A stretch of DNA of 64,000 nt, from contig OZ231126.1 of the NCBI GenBank assembly GCA_965153355.1, positions 6,758,001 through 6,822,000 on the forward strand. Reading direction: 5' to 3'. Positions 46,012 to 64,000 of the stretch are shown one piece after another. This stretch comes from Flaccisagitta enflata. Its lineage: Eukaryota > Chaetognatha > Sagittoidea > Aphragmophora. Under the pieces are notes generated by a model that was not told the DNA's origin, ran no database searches, and saw only the letters and a list, made by a program, of their open reading frames with translations. Each line of letters opens with the position of its first letter. Within the stretch, counting starts at the first letter, position 1. The position numbers and the translations under genes were made by a program.

Positions 46012-46398
46012 TAGTCGCGTGCACGCGACTCTACAACCCGCTTTGTCGGTCCGTCCGTCGGTCCGTCCGTCCGTCCGTCCATCCATCTGTCCGTCCGTCT
46101 GTCCGTCCGTCCGTCCGTCCGTCACACTTAACTTTTTTGTACTATAACGTCAACTCTTAGGTCATTTTAAGTCATTTTAAGTCATTTATAGTTATTCTAA
46201 GTCATTTTGAGTCAGTCTAAGTCATTTTAAGTCATTTTAAGTTATTTTAAGTTATTTCTAGTTTTTTGTTTTTTTAGTCATTTTAAGTCAATTTTGGTCA
46301 TTTTATGTCATTCTAAGTCATTGAAAGTCATTCTAAGTCATTCTAAGTCACTCTTTGTCTGTAAGTCTCGCACGCGACTTATAGGTGTTGGCCTTGTT
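46012..46398 (+). mobile_element. GTCGCGTGCACGCGAC-family repeat, long form
   Basis: Head TAGTCGCGTGCACGCGACT, long GTCCGTCCGTCC core, then about 15 TAAGTCATTT units, and tail CGCACGCGACTTATAGGTGTTGGCCTTGTT-like (two halves: CGCACGCGACTTATAGG, TGTTGGCCTTGTT). Confidence 0.78.
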
Positions 46399-46449
46399 CT
46401 ATCTCATCTTTATTTGCAGAGGCTATTGCTTGGGTGAGATCCATCATGG

Positions 46450-46726
<277 letters not shown>

Positions 46727-47036
46727 CCAAGACACGCGCACACATTTGTTTCCATTCTGGAAATGGGCTGTCATCTTTTAGCTCTTCCAAGTTTTATCAA
46801 ATTTCATTGGATGAGACGATTCTTGTTTCTTCCGGCGCAGTTTTGGCTCCTGCCTGGCTTGGTTTGGCTCATGTTTGGCTCATGTTTGGCTCATGTTTGG
46901 TGAAACCAGTCATCATTTATCTAGTTTGCCACGGCAAAGCCAAAACTTTATTTTTATTTAAATCCAATACACATTTTCTCCATGAATCCCCAAATATCTA
47001 TCTTCGCCTATCTTCGTCTGTCTCTCTCTCTCTCGC

Positions 47037-48203
<1,167 letters not shown>

Positions 48204-48540
48204 GCGCAGTATACATAGTATTGCATTGAAATCCCCGTCTACTTTTCCTACACTTAACTTCCCTCGGCCCCTATCTCAAGACGCCAGTCCCCCTTTGGCC
48301 CCTTACTTTCTCACGTTCTCCAAGACTCTAACGTTGTCCTTCTTTCTCATCCTTCGATGCTCGAGAAAAAAAAGAATTGAACACGTCGTAAGAAAAAGTT
48401 GTACACACATAAGTTTTTATTCAGAGAAAGATAAATGGGCAAACAAAAAAGCTCTTTTTTTTTTTCTTTTTTTTTCTTTTTTTTTGTGGAATAAATACTT
48501 TTTCCGCACAAAAATAGATTTCCCCATTCGGTTATGTAAC

Positions 48541-48665
<125 letters not shown>

Positions 48666-48669
48666 TTAC

Positions 48670-49290
48670 GTGTAGTCCATAAAGATCTCAAAATTTCGCT
48701 ATAACAGTGATAAAATCTGTCACAAACAATAATGAAACTTCTGTCATAAAATATTGAAAAATAAAAAAAAACAGTACAACAACGAGGTTACTGGCGTGCG
48801 TTAAAACAAATCAGTCTTTACATACAAGAATTGTAAGAGTACAAATGTTTTCGTGGGAGTTTTTTTTCTCCTCAAGATCTGGACAGGACGGATAAAAGTC
48901 AAATTGTATTGAGATAAAGCATTTTTAACGCTTCATAATTACGTCCATAATTAAGATAAAAATTATAATTGACATTAGATTCTAAGTCACTTGGAATATC
49001 GATCCAAACCGGATGATGGGCAGAAAAGATCGCAGGGCGGTTGGGCAGGGGTGGTAAGACGAAAGTCGGTTCGGGAGGGGTAGGGATACCAAAATCAGCT
49101 CAAGACTGATGGGGCCCATCGGCTCTCAAAAAAACTACGTCGCTGAAAGGTGGAGCCTTGGAGGACCAACCTGAGAGAACATCAGGCAGACCCATCAGTT
49201 ACATTGCCCACAAAAACCATAAAACCACAAGAACCTTTGCAGCCGCTGCACTGCGCCGCTGCTGCTACCCCAGCCACGCTTAACCCAGTG
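48670..49290. other. Spacer, nothing recognised
   Basis: AT-rich to 49000, then mixed sequence; no exon or array supported. Confidence 0.55.
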
Positions 49291-49294
49291 ACGT

Positions 49295-49868
49295 CCCACA
49301 CAAGCTCTCGTTTTCCCTTCCTTGGCCTTCGACGCAGCTGCCGTGGGGATGCATATACGTGCACGGACATACATTGCATTGCATACAATGCATTCCACAC
49401 TTTTTCCGGTGTTCTGTAACATTATAAAAGCTCGTTTTCCCTTCCTTGGCCTTCGACGCAGCTGCCGTGGGGATGCATATACGTGCACGGACATACATTG
49501 CATTGCATACAATGCATTCCACACTTTTTCCGGTGTTCTGTAACATTATAAAAGCTCGTTTTCCCTTCCTTGGCCTTCGACGCAGCTGCCGTGGGGACAC
49601 ATGTACGTGCACGGACATACATTGCATTGCATACAATGCATTCCACACTTTTTCCGGTGTTCTGTAACATTATAAAAGCTCGTTTTCCCTTCCTTGGCCT
49701 TCGACGCAGCTGCCGTGGGGATGCATGTACGTGCACGGACATACATTGCATTGCATAAAATTCGTTCCACACTTTTTCCGGTGTTCTCTAACATTACAAA
49801 AGCTCGATTCCCCTTCCTTCTCCGCCGCTGCAGTCGCCGCAGCGACACAGAACTCAGACCAAAGGTTC
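49295..49868 (-). repeat. 124-bp array derived from the end of the adjacent gene
   Basis: TCGTTTTCCCTTCCTTGGCC recurs at 124-bp spacing from 49309; four near-identical units plus a diverged fifth next to the gene. In gene sense each unit contains AAGGGAAAACGAGCTTTTAT followed by AATGTTACAGAACACC, matching the coding end of the gene just upstream (GAACGGAAAACCAGCTTTTG). Confidence 0.85.
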
Positions 49869-52445
<2,577 letters not shown>

Positions 52446-52849
52446 GTCATCGCATTCTCTAGACGTCGAAGTTCTCAGTCAGTTGTTGCAATCAGCAGCA
52501 ATTTGGCATCCGTTGAAACATCCGTCACAGCATCAGTTACAGCAAATTGTTTTGAAGCAGCAATTGACACACATCCGGTGAAAAAAGTTCAGTGTATGAA
52601 GTTTGAGTGCAGTTTTTGAACCTTGTTGGGACCATAAGTTAAAATGTATTTTTTTTTTCTCGCGCTGTTGAATGAAATAGTGCAACTTAAGATTGTGCTT
52701 TGATAGCGTAAAAAATGACTCGACGATTTACTGTAGTCTGGAGTGAATGCGGTAACGAACGTGGGAGAAGTTGAGGAGACATTGGAGATTGGAGACGATG
52801 GAGGAGTTTGATGAAAAACGGAAAAACGGATGATATAGAATTGCAGGCG

Positions 52850-53660
<811 letters not shown>

Positions 53661-54170
53661 GAATAGACGGACCGTGTCAAAGACACTCAGTTTCACAGGT
53701 AGTGAGGAGCAAAATCAGAAGCTGAATGCTAATGAGAGAAAATGAAGATCCGCACAAAAGCAAAATATCATTGATTGTACTGAAAATTTTTAGATGAATC
53801 GTTTTGTTGTGCTAAGAAGATTTTATACCATAGAAGTATTTTGTAGACAGTAAACTAATCTAAAGTATACTTATTGCAAAATTGACCACTTCTGCTGCCC
53901 ATAATTCTATTAATTCAGAAAAAGAAACCGCCCACGGGCTGGATACCCGGCCGCTTGCGGGTGGGCAGGGTCATTATTACAGCAGGCCCAAAATGTTTTG
54001 TCAGCTGATGGCCTACAAAATATTGCATTTACGCGCAGCTAAAAAACAAAGAAAATATATTCACGATGATGAAAGATTGAAAGTCCTGACGCAGAGAAGA
54101 CGTCCAACAAGCGAATGTCGCGCATCCAACAAGCGTCACCGTATTGTGGAGGAATTCCTGACTCCTAAGG

Positions 54171-54383
<213 letters not shown>

Positions 54384-54552
54384 AACTTTTTGTCTCTTTT
54401 TCCGCTGCTTCGCTTCGGTCGTCTTAGTCACGTGATAATCAAGAAAGGGTCACGTGATAGTCAGAGCGTGTTTCCACTGATGCAAAGAATCGCGAATAAT
54501 CCTGTTGATTGCGTTTATAGTGTAAACAAAGGTGTTCAACGTGGTCCAAGGG

Positions 54553-55615
54553 CGTGTTTTTAGTGATCACAATCCAGATAATTCTTAATTTTCGGCATAA
54601 ACATATATGGCAGTTTCTCCTTTAAACCGGGCCGGCCAAAATCAAGCGCCTGATTGAGTTAACATTGAAAAAAATAACATAATTCAATGATAGTTGCATC
54701 TATCAGCTTGAAATTTTGGTTGCAGGCTCAGAATTTGATACTCTTTCAAGTCATGATGAAAAAATCACTTAAAGTCTTGAACTGTGTTCAATTATATAAA
54801 TTTTTGTGAAAAACAGTGTGACATAGTGTGACAAGGTGTTAACTCAAAAGGACACTTTCTTAAAAAATCAATATCTCCGGCTAGAAATGACATAAAGTTC
54901 TGAAATTTGGCATGTAACCTGGGTTATGTCTTTACTTAACAGGGGGAGAAAAAAACATCATACTTAGAAATATGTTTTTTTATGTATTGTATATTACTAT
55001 ATCAAGATGAGATATTTAATCATTTTTAACAAATCAGCTATGAATGAAATGTTTGCATAGTAAATGTCCATCAGTGACCATCAAATTTTTAATGCTTCTT
55101 TAGGGATAGCAATGGTACAAAAATGACTTATTGTTGGAAAGGCTTGACAATTTTTTGATGTTTTTATCATAGTAGATATGAATTGTGACACAAGTGTGAC
55201 AGGGAAAATAGGCTGTTTTGGCTCTACTTTTGGCCACCTAACCTATCAAAATCATGAGTCTGAAGGATGTATGTTGAGCACTTTGTCCCAAGGGATATCT
55301 AAGAACAGCTTTCATCATTGACAGAATGATTGGTGGAAGAAAACGGAGTTTTTTTTTGCCGCCAAATCATGTTTTTCAGCCGGCCCACTTTATAGGAGAA
55401 ATTGCCATATATTTATTTCATTCAACTCACAAGAGTAGGGGAGAGAGAGAGTATGCCTGTGAAATGAGCAAGTGAATGAAGCAAGCATTAAAAAATGGAG
55501 CGCTGTGCTATAATCTGTAAAGTGAGTGAGCAGAGTGAGCGGTACGAGCGGACGAACGTAACGAGCAACCAAGTGGCTCATTTAAAAACGCGACTGTCCT
55601 TGCATGGAAACCTGC
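54553..55615. mobile_element. Larger relative of the hAT-like MITE
   Basis: The left end AAGGGCGTGTTTTTAGTGA and the right segment GAGTGAGCGGTACGAGCG ... AAGTGGCTCATTTAAAAACG match 14536 and 14718-14780. The interior of about 900 bp is AT-rich with no transposase ORF. GTCACGTGATAGTCA occurs outside both ends (54452, 55621). Confidence 0.5.
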
Positions 55616-55639
55616 CCCAAGTCACGTGATAGTCAAAGC

Positions 55640-56430
55640 CCGAGTCTTAGTCAGCTTCCCGACCGCGAGGCGCGTGGCTCAGCGCCCGATTGCCACGTGC
55701 AGGACGTCATTTTAGGTTTGAGGTAAACCACCATATATGGCATCGAGACAGAACAGCGGGGAGAGGGAGAAAGAAAGGGAAAGGGAAAGGGATAGGCGGA
55801 GGACTAAGTAACAGACATATAGTCAAAGCACTTATAACTTTATCTTTCAATGCCCACTATCTCTCTCCCCCCCCAAGAAAAAAACACCAAAAAAGAAAAC
55901 AGGAAAAAAACAAAATTCAATCCACCTTTATAGTTAAACATTTTTTTCCTCAACTCCTATTCCTTATTTTCTACGATATATAAAAACAGTTCCCTTCTTT
56001 TTCCAGTTCATATCTCTCACGCCTCTTGTCTTGCTTCCCTTTCCCATCTTCTGTTTCTTCAATAACTTCGTCTTCATCACCACCCCCCCCCCTCCCGTTA
56101 CCCTCCTCCTTTTCCTCTTTTCCCTCTCTCACTTTCCTTTCCTTCTTAGAGTAAAGTTCTCGATTTTTCTCTGGCAAATTTTTGCCATTCCATCACTCGA
56201 TTCCATCTCGATCCTTCTTTCTCCTCTTTCTCACATTTTCCTCTTCCTCCTACAATTAGTTTACCAGTTTATCTTCCTCCTCCATCTCCCGTTTCTTCTC
56301 TCCTCCTCCTTCTCCCCCCCCCCCCTGCCTGCTTGCTCATGATCTGATTGGCTTCGGCCTTGATAAGAGTGAAAGGAATCACCATGAGTTGGCATTGCAA
56401 TGACTGCCACCATGATTCTGAGAATGACGA
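55640..56430. other. Pyrimidine-rich DNA without a gene
   Basis: 55860-56335 is a long TC-rich stretch (TTTCCTCTTTTCCCTCTCTC type) with poly-C runs. No exon supported. Confidence 0.6.
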
Positions 56431-56433
56431 CGT

Positions 56434-56435
<2 letters not shown>

Positions 56436-56526
<91 letters not shown>
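56436..56526. repeat. (GAC)n microsatellite
   Basis: About 30 GAC units. Flanking open frames in all directions are short and unsupported. Confidence 0.97.
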
Positions 56527-56527
<1 letters not shown>

Positions 56528-56599
56528 AAAGGCATCCCGACCCCACAGGTTTCGGGGGTTGCGTTTCATTGGATTCATGTTATGTGAAAACGATGTAAA

Positions 56600-57050
56600 G
56601 ATGCAGTAATTGTCGGGAAAACAACTTGGTATGAGACATCATGAACTCCCTACTTTATATTGAAATAGTGAAAACACTCATAGTTGCTATGCTATTCTAT
56701 ACTTATAACACTATAGCCTTTAGTCGCTATACTATACTATGGCATCTTTACTAAAGCATCTTTGTGAATATTGGCGTAATGTATGAAGTTCAATGCAAAT
56801 CTATTCTTATTTCAAGAGATCACAGGTCAAATCATTTAAATTAGAATGACTATTTTAGAAAGATTAAATTCTATAAATCACTCTGTTAAGATAAAATAAT
56901 AGCATTATATCATAAGAGGGGGAAAAATACAACAACATTGAAATAACTCATCAGTTATGTGAAATGCTCTCCCTTGCGTCCGATTCCACAGATTTTCTTC
57001 CCGTGAGTCAAACTCATCCTTCAAGAGCAAAGAAAACGTCAACAGAATGC
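56600..57050. other. AT-rich spacer
   Basis: Only a mild CTATACTATAG-type repetition near 56690-56740; nothing else seen. Confidence 0.6.
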
Positions 57051-57075
57051 AATTTGACTATGGGGCAGTCAGGCA

Positions 57076-57704
<629 letters not shown>

Positions 57705-58282
57705 TGCTTTAGCACCATGAGTCATGGCAGGCATTGATACGGCTCGATGCCATTCGTTGGTTGGGGGGGGGGGGAAGGAACGCAACAAAGTAAACAGGCT
57801 GATGGTAGTGAAAGGGAGGAAGGGTTATGTAACAGGTATACAATTGCAGGACAGGGATGCAGTAAAATCAAATGAGATTGTGGGAGTGGGAGACAGTGTT
57901 ATGTTACAATTCACAGCGCAGGGAAGTATGGGATTGTATAAGGCTGTTAGGATCGAGGGGGTGGAAGCGTTACGTAACAGGTTGACCATTGCAAGACAGT
58001 GAAGCAACAAAGATGTATGGGGACTTAGGCTGGTGGGGTGAGGAGGGGGGTTACGTATAAGGTCAGGCTCATCTTGAACCGAGAATATATTATATACGAA
58101 AGATTTACGAATAAAGAGAGGAGAGAGTATTATTGTGTTAATTAACCCATAGCAGATTACTCTTGTTTTTATGTGCATCCAAGCTCAAAATCAGGAGGTT
58201 TTTACGTCTCTTTGTCCATCGACCGGGCACGATAAACTTTCTATACCTTCTCACTTTTCAGTTTACTGGGTGTCGTTATTTT

Positions 58283-58529
58283 TAGTCGCGTGCTACGCGA
58301 CTCAATAAGCCACTTTTCGGTCCGTCCGTCGGTCCGTCCGTCGGTTCGTCCATCACAAAGTCGTTTTAAAGGCTTTTTATCGCGTTTTAAACGTCTCTAA
58401 GTAGTGGAGAAGAAGCTTGGAGTAGTAAGTAGCTGTTTCGAATGTCTTTAAAAAAAAATGTTTGTCTGTCTGTCTACCTGACTTTTTTCGAAAGTGCCGA
58501 CGCACGCGACTTAGGTCTAGTGACCTTGT
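58283..58529 (+). mobile_element. GTCGCGTGCTACGCGAC-family repeat
   Basis: Head TAGTCGCGTGCTACGCGACT, GGTCCGTCCGTCGG core, and ending ACGCACGCGACTTAGGTC with diverged TGACCTTGT. Confidence 0.7.
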
Positions 58530-58836
58530 CTCTGGATACTGAAACAGAAATTAGCGAAAAACGGTTTTGGCTAAAAAGCGCTTAAACCTTGTAACTATTG
58601 CCACAATGCCACATGGTGTAGACGTGATTTTCTAACCCTCCAAAAAAACTTACCTGTCGTTAAAATAGAATACGGCACTAAACATTAGAAAACAAACCAA
58701 ACGCAAGGTCGTCAACCCAAATGCCCCATAACTGACAGAGTCACTTGTAATTGCACGAGATTTCAAAGCAAACTTATTGCAGTTGTCTCACCATTGAAAT
58801 TGGCTGATCAAACCTGAAATCAAATATCCATCCCAG

Positions 58837-59102
<266 letters not shown>

Positions 59103-59263
59103 CTGAAACTTCCGTTACAAATGATCAAGTTGATGAGAATGAGACGAGCTGAAACAAAGGGCAAGATTGAGAGAGTCAAAGATTTCAAGGATGCCAAAAA
59201 TGAGAAATATGACGAAGACAAAATGACAAAGACAAAGACAAAGACAAACAAAAGAGAAAGAAA

Positions 59264-59313
59264 GAAAGCAAGCAAGCAAGCAAGCAAGCAAGCAAACAAG
59301 CAAGCAAGCAAGC

Positions 59314-59381
<68 letters not shown>

Positions 59382-59412
59382 ATGAATGAATGAATGAATG
59401 AATGAATGCAAT

Positions 59413-59471
<59 letters not shown>

Positions 59472-59653
59472 GCAAGAAAGAAGGAAAGAAAGAAAGAAAG
59501 AAAGAAAGAAAGAGAGAAAGATAGAAAGATAGAAAGAAACAAAGAAACAAAGAATGAATGCATGAATGAATGAATGAATGAATGAATGAATAAATGAATA
59601 AATGAATGAATGAATGAATGAATGAATGAATGACTGAATGAATGAAAGAAATT

Positions 59654-59729
<76 letters not shown>

Positions 59730-59804
59730 ATGAAAGGAAGAAAGAAAGACAATGACAAAGACAGGTTGAAAAAGAAGTAAAAAGAAAGAAAAAAGAAATA
59801 AGGA

Positions 59805-59876
<72 letters not shown>

Positions 59877-59877
59877 A

Positions 59878-59908
<31 letters not shown>

Positions 59909-59933
59909 AAGAAAGAGATGAAGAAAGAAAGAG

Positions 59934-60004
<71 letters not shown>

Positions 60005-60005
60005 A
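59264..60005. repeat. Compound tetranucleotide array
   Basis: Alternating blocks of (GCAA)n, (GAAA)n, (GAAT)n and (GACA)n. (GCAA)n at 59264-59313 and 59410-59470, and (GAAT)n at 59385-59408 and 59553-59645, repeat in the same order, suggesting block duplication. Confidence 0.95.
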
Positions 60006-60396
60006 AAGCAAACTAACAATTAAAAAAAAAAGACAAAAGAAAAAAAAACAAAAGGAATGCATAAAAAAAGGAGGAAAGAAAGAAAGAAGGAAGGAAAGAA
60101 AGAAAGAAAGAAGGGAAGAAAGAAAGAAGGGAAGAAAGAAAGAAGAAAAGAAAGAGATAACGGAAGAGAGGAAAGGAAGAGAAGCATAAAATAGGAGCAA
60201 ATGGGGAGATGTTGTAGGATGGAAGATATTTTCTCATAGAAATCTGAGATTTCCATCTCTGATTTTACGAGGTACTCGAAAGGCGGTTTTGGTTCTCGAC
60301 CGCCCGGAGACAAAACCGCCTGTGAGTGGTCTATGAGGGATGTGCATGCATATGTACATGTAAAGCAAACATGCAAGACCGCCTGTGAGTGGTCTA

Positions 60397-60798
60397 CACT
60401 TTTTTTTTTTATAAGAGACTTTTTTATAAGAGACATGAGGCTGAGATTCACTGAAAATTTAAGAGCAAAATAAGAAACAGCTCAGGCTGACTTTTGCCTC
60501 AGATAACTTTTAGCGTGCACGTGACTCTACACCCCGCTTTGTCCGTCCGTTGGTTGGTCGATCAGTTGGTCAGTCGGTTGGTCCCCATTTTACTTTTTTT
60601 TATCAATTTCATTTTTTTAAGTCATTTAAGTCTTTTTAGGTTAAACAAAGTCATTCTAAGTCATTCTGTTACTAACAGATTCTGTTAGTCTCGCACGCGA
60701 CTTTTAGGTGTTGGCCTTGTTTTTCCTTTTCTTACAAGTGAGAGTAGTAAAAGTAGTAATAGTAGCAGCAAAAGTAGTGGTAGTATCAGTAGTAGTAA

Positions 60799-60877
<79 letters not shown>

Positions 60878-60967
60878 TGTAGTAGTAAAAGTAGAAGTAG
60901 TAGCAGTAGCAGTAATATTAGTTATATGTTAGTTGTAGAGTAGTACTAGCAGTGGTTGAGGTAGTAA

Positions 60968-61023
<56 letters not shown>

Positions 61024-61219
61024 CCAGAAGCAATAAAAAAGTATTAATAATAGTAACATCAGTAGTAGTGATATTCATATCATTGATAGTATTAGTAGTA
61101 ATGGATCAAGTCAGGGAAAAATAAGAACAAATTAAGAGAATTCGAGGCTGAAAATGACTTGGAATTTAAGAACACTCAGGCTGACTTGAAAAAAGGTTGT
61201 CTCTTATAAAAAAAAAGTG
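60397..61219. mobile_element. Inverted-repeat-bounded segment
   Basis: CACTTTTTTTTTTATAAGAG near 60397 is matched by inverted TCTCTTATAAAAAAAAAGTG ending at 61219. Direct copies of GAGGGATGTGCATGC(A/G)TATG + TACATGTA flank it at 60336 and 61223. It contains a GTCGCGTGCACGTGAC-family copy (60510-60722) and (TAG)n blocks. Confidence 0.55.
60793..61023. repeat. (TAG)n microsatellites
   Basis: Two blocks, 60793-60877 and 60968-61023. Confidence 0.95.
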
Positions 61220-61493
61220 TATGAGGGATGTGCATGCGTATGTACATGTAGAGCAAACATGCTCTTTGTGATCTAAATTTGGGTATTTCTTTCTCAAGAA
61301 ATATGCGTAAGGTGGTCATTCTAGTTCAGCCGCGTCCACACTTTATATTGGCATGCGTATGCTGTGTATTTGAGCATGCGGACCTTAAAGTGCATGTGCG
61401 TGTACGTAGAGTGTACATATGCGTGTACTCTGTACATGCACGTGCATCTGCAACGATTGGCCGTTTTGAGATGGTGAAGATTTCGAATGAGAA

Positions 61494-62325
<832 letters not shown>

Positions 62326-62452
62326 TCCCTCTTGATCTCCTAAATGGATCTGTTTGTATGATTTATGGATTGAGATATCCTCAGTCTTGAGGAATTTGGT
62401 AGGAAACTGTTTTGGCCATTGTTCAAAGACCATTACTCTAAACCTTATCGAA

Positions 62453-63082
<630 letters not shown>

Positions 63083-63207
63083 AAAGAGAGAGAGACTAAA
63101 AACAGAGATAAAATGAAATTTGGGTTGTTTTTCAATTAAGAGAAGAAGTTTAGCCGGAAGAAACGAAGAAGGAATGTTAATAGAGTTACAGAGAGTACAA
63201 GTAAAGC

Positions 63208-63410
63208 GGAGTCACAATGTCGTTGCGGACGAGTGGGCAGGGGCATCCAACCTCCCATCGCATTGCACACCCCCTACCCCACAAACTCAAAAGGCATTTC
63301 AAACTCATGTATGTATCTCTACTTTTTGAGACCTGCTCAGTACTCACGGACAAACGGACGGGCGGATGGATGGACAGACAACGCGTGTTGTACAGTTGCG
63401 TGTCTGCAAC
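63208..63410 (+). repeat. Interspersed repeat shared with 10739-10935
   Basis: Same order of conserved blocks as at 10739; immediately followed by an inverted GTCGCGTGCACGCGAC-family copy. Confidence 0.6.
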
Positions 63411-63414
63411 AAAA

Positions 63415-63558
63415 AACAAGGCCGGAAACACAGCAATCTTAGTTAGGCAGGAGCAATGGAGCAAAAACCGATATTATAAAATTCAATAAAGTGACTGACC
63501 GACCGACAAACCAACGGACCAAGCAAAGATTTACTCATAGAAACGCGTGCACGCGACT
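63415..63558 (-). mobile_element. GTCGCGTGCACGCGAC-family repeat, inverted
   Basis: Reads AACAAGGCCGGAAACACAGC at the left and GACCGACCGAC, then CGCGTGCACGCGACT, at the right. Confidence 0.65.
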
Positions 63559-63695
63559 GAAAAGAGAAAAAGTTTGTTGGATTTTGAGAGGCAAACAAAT
63601 AAAGGATCCCACAAGAGTATTGTGAAGGCTGACAGTATAACATGGCACGAAGCAATGGGAGGAAGGAAAGAAAGTAAGAACGAAAGCATGAAAAA

Positions 63696-63814
63696 AGAGA
63701 GAAAGAAAGAAAGAAAGAAAGAAAAAAAGAAAGAAAGAGAGAAAGAAAGAAAGGAAAAAGAAAGAAAGAAATAGAGAAAGAAAGAAAGGAGAAAGAAAGA
63801 AAGAAAGAAAGAAA

Positions 63815-63880
<66 letters not shown>

Positions 63881-63912
63881 ATGAAAGAAAGAAAGAAAGA
63901 AAGAAAGAATGA

Positions 63913-63952
<40 letters not shown>

Positions 63953-63955
63953 AAA
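63696..63955. repeat. (GAAA)n microsatellite
   Basis: About 260 bp with scattered GGAA and GAAT variants. Confidence 0.97.
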
Positions 63956-64000
63956 AAGATCAAGAAAATAGCAGAGAAATTAGAAGGGAAGGAAGGAGGG

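Noticed and set aside
56261-56578. Minus-strand frame with about 33 serines from (GAC)n
   Set aside because: All three frames are open through the repeat and the flanks give no domain or splice support.
57724-58002. 92-codon plus-strand frame after the (GA)n tract, faintly cold-shock-like
   Set aside because: No supporting motif, splice sites or neighbours; internal GTAACAGGT...TTGCA duplication suggests repeat DNA.

Overview
The window looks like nuclear DNA from an invertebrate metazoan. Genes are split by GT-AG introns, there are vertebrate-type (TTAGGG)-like tracts, a BEL/Pao LTR retrotransposon, many small hairpin or terminal-inverted-repeat elements, and an exceptional load of microsatellites (about 8 kb by my hand sum of the long tracts). 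The gene set is a chitin/cellulose-active LPMO of AA15 type plus an acidic galaxin-like matrix protein. It fits a mollusc, another lophotrochozoan or a cnidarian, but I cannot fix the phylum.

Layout. 1-3460: simple repeats, a hairpin-bounded minisatellite, and a 320-bp satellite flanked by degenerate telomere-like repeats. 3488-8025 (minus): an intact four-exon AA15 LPMO gene. An intronless 17-finger C2H2 gene (plus strand, 5239-6810) lies entirely inside its intron 2. 10293-16005 (minus): a tandem LPMO paralogue decayed by two nonsense codons and a damaged exon 2. 18429-30926 (minus): a young BEL/Pao element with 790/788-bp LTRs, 5-bp target duplication AAAGG, Gag, Pol and extra 3' ORFs. 31395-43980 (minus): a five-exon gene joining a roughly 940-residue acidic, Asp/Asn-rich region to galaxin-type di-cysteine repeats; its 5' end was not found. 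49869-52445 (minus): a three-exon single-pass membrane protein. 53 kb to the end: almost only microsatellites and small repeats.

The most striking pattern is that tandem arrays are repeatedly seeded by exon edges. Each array copies the last coding bases of an exon together with its 5' splice site into the following intron; in one case it copies a 3' splice site, and in one the end of a terminal exon. The extreme case is a 42-bp array of about 27 units at 39.0-40.2 kb, all but two keeping a GT donor. Splice phases across my exon joins agree, which supports the gene models; all remain hand-built and unconfirmed by transcripts.
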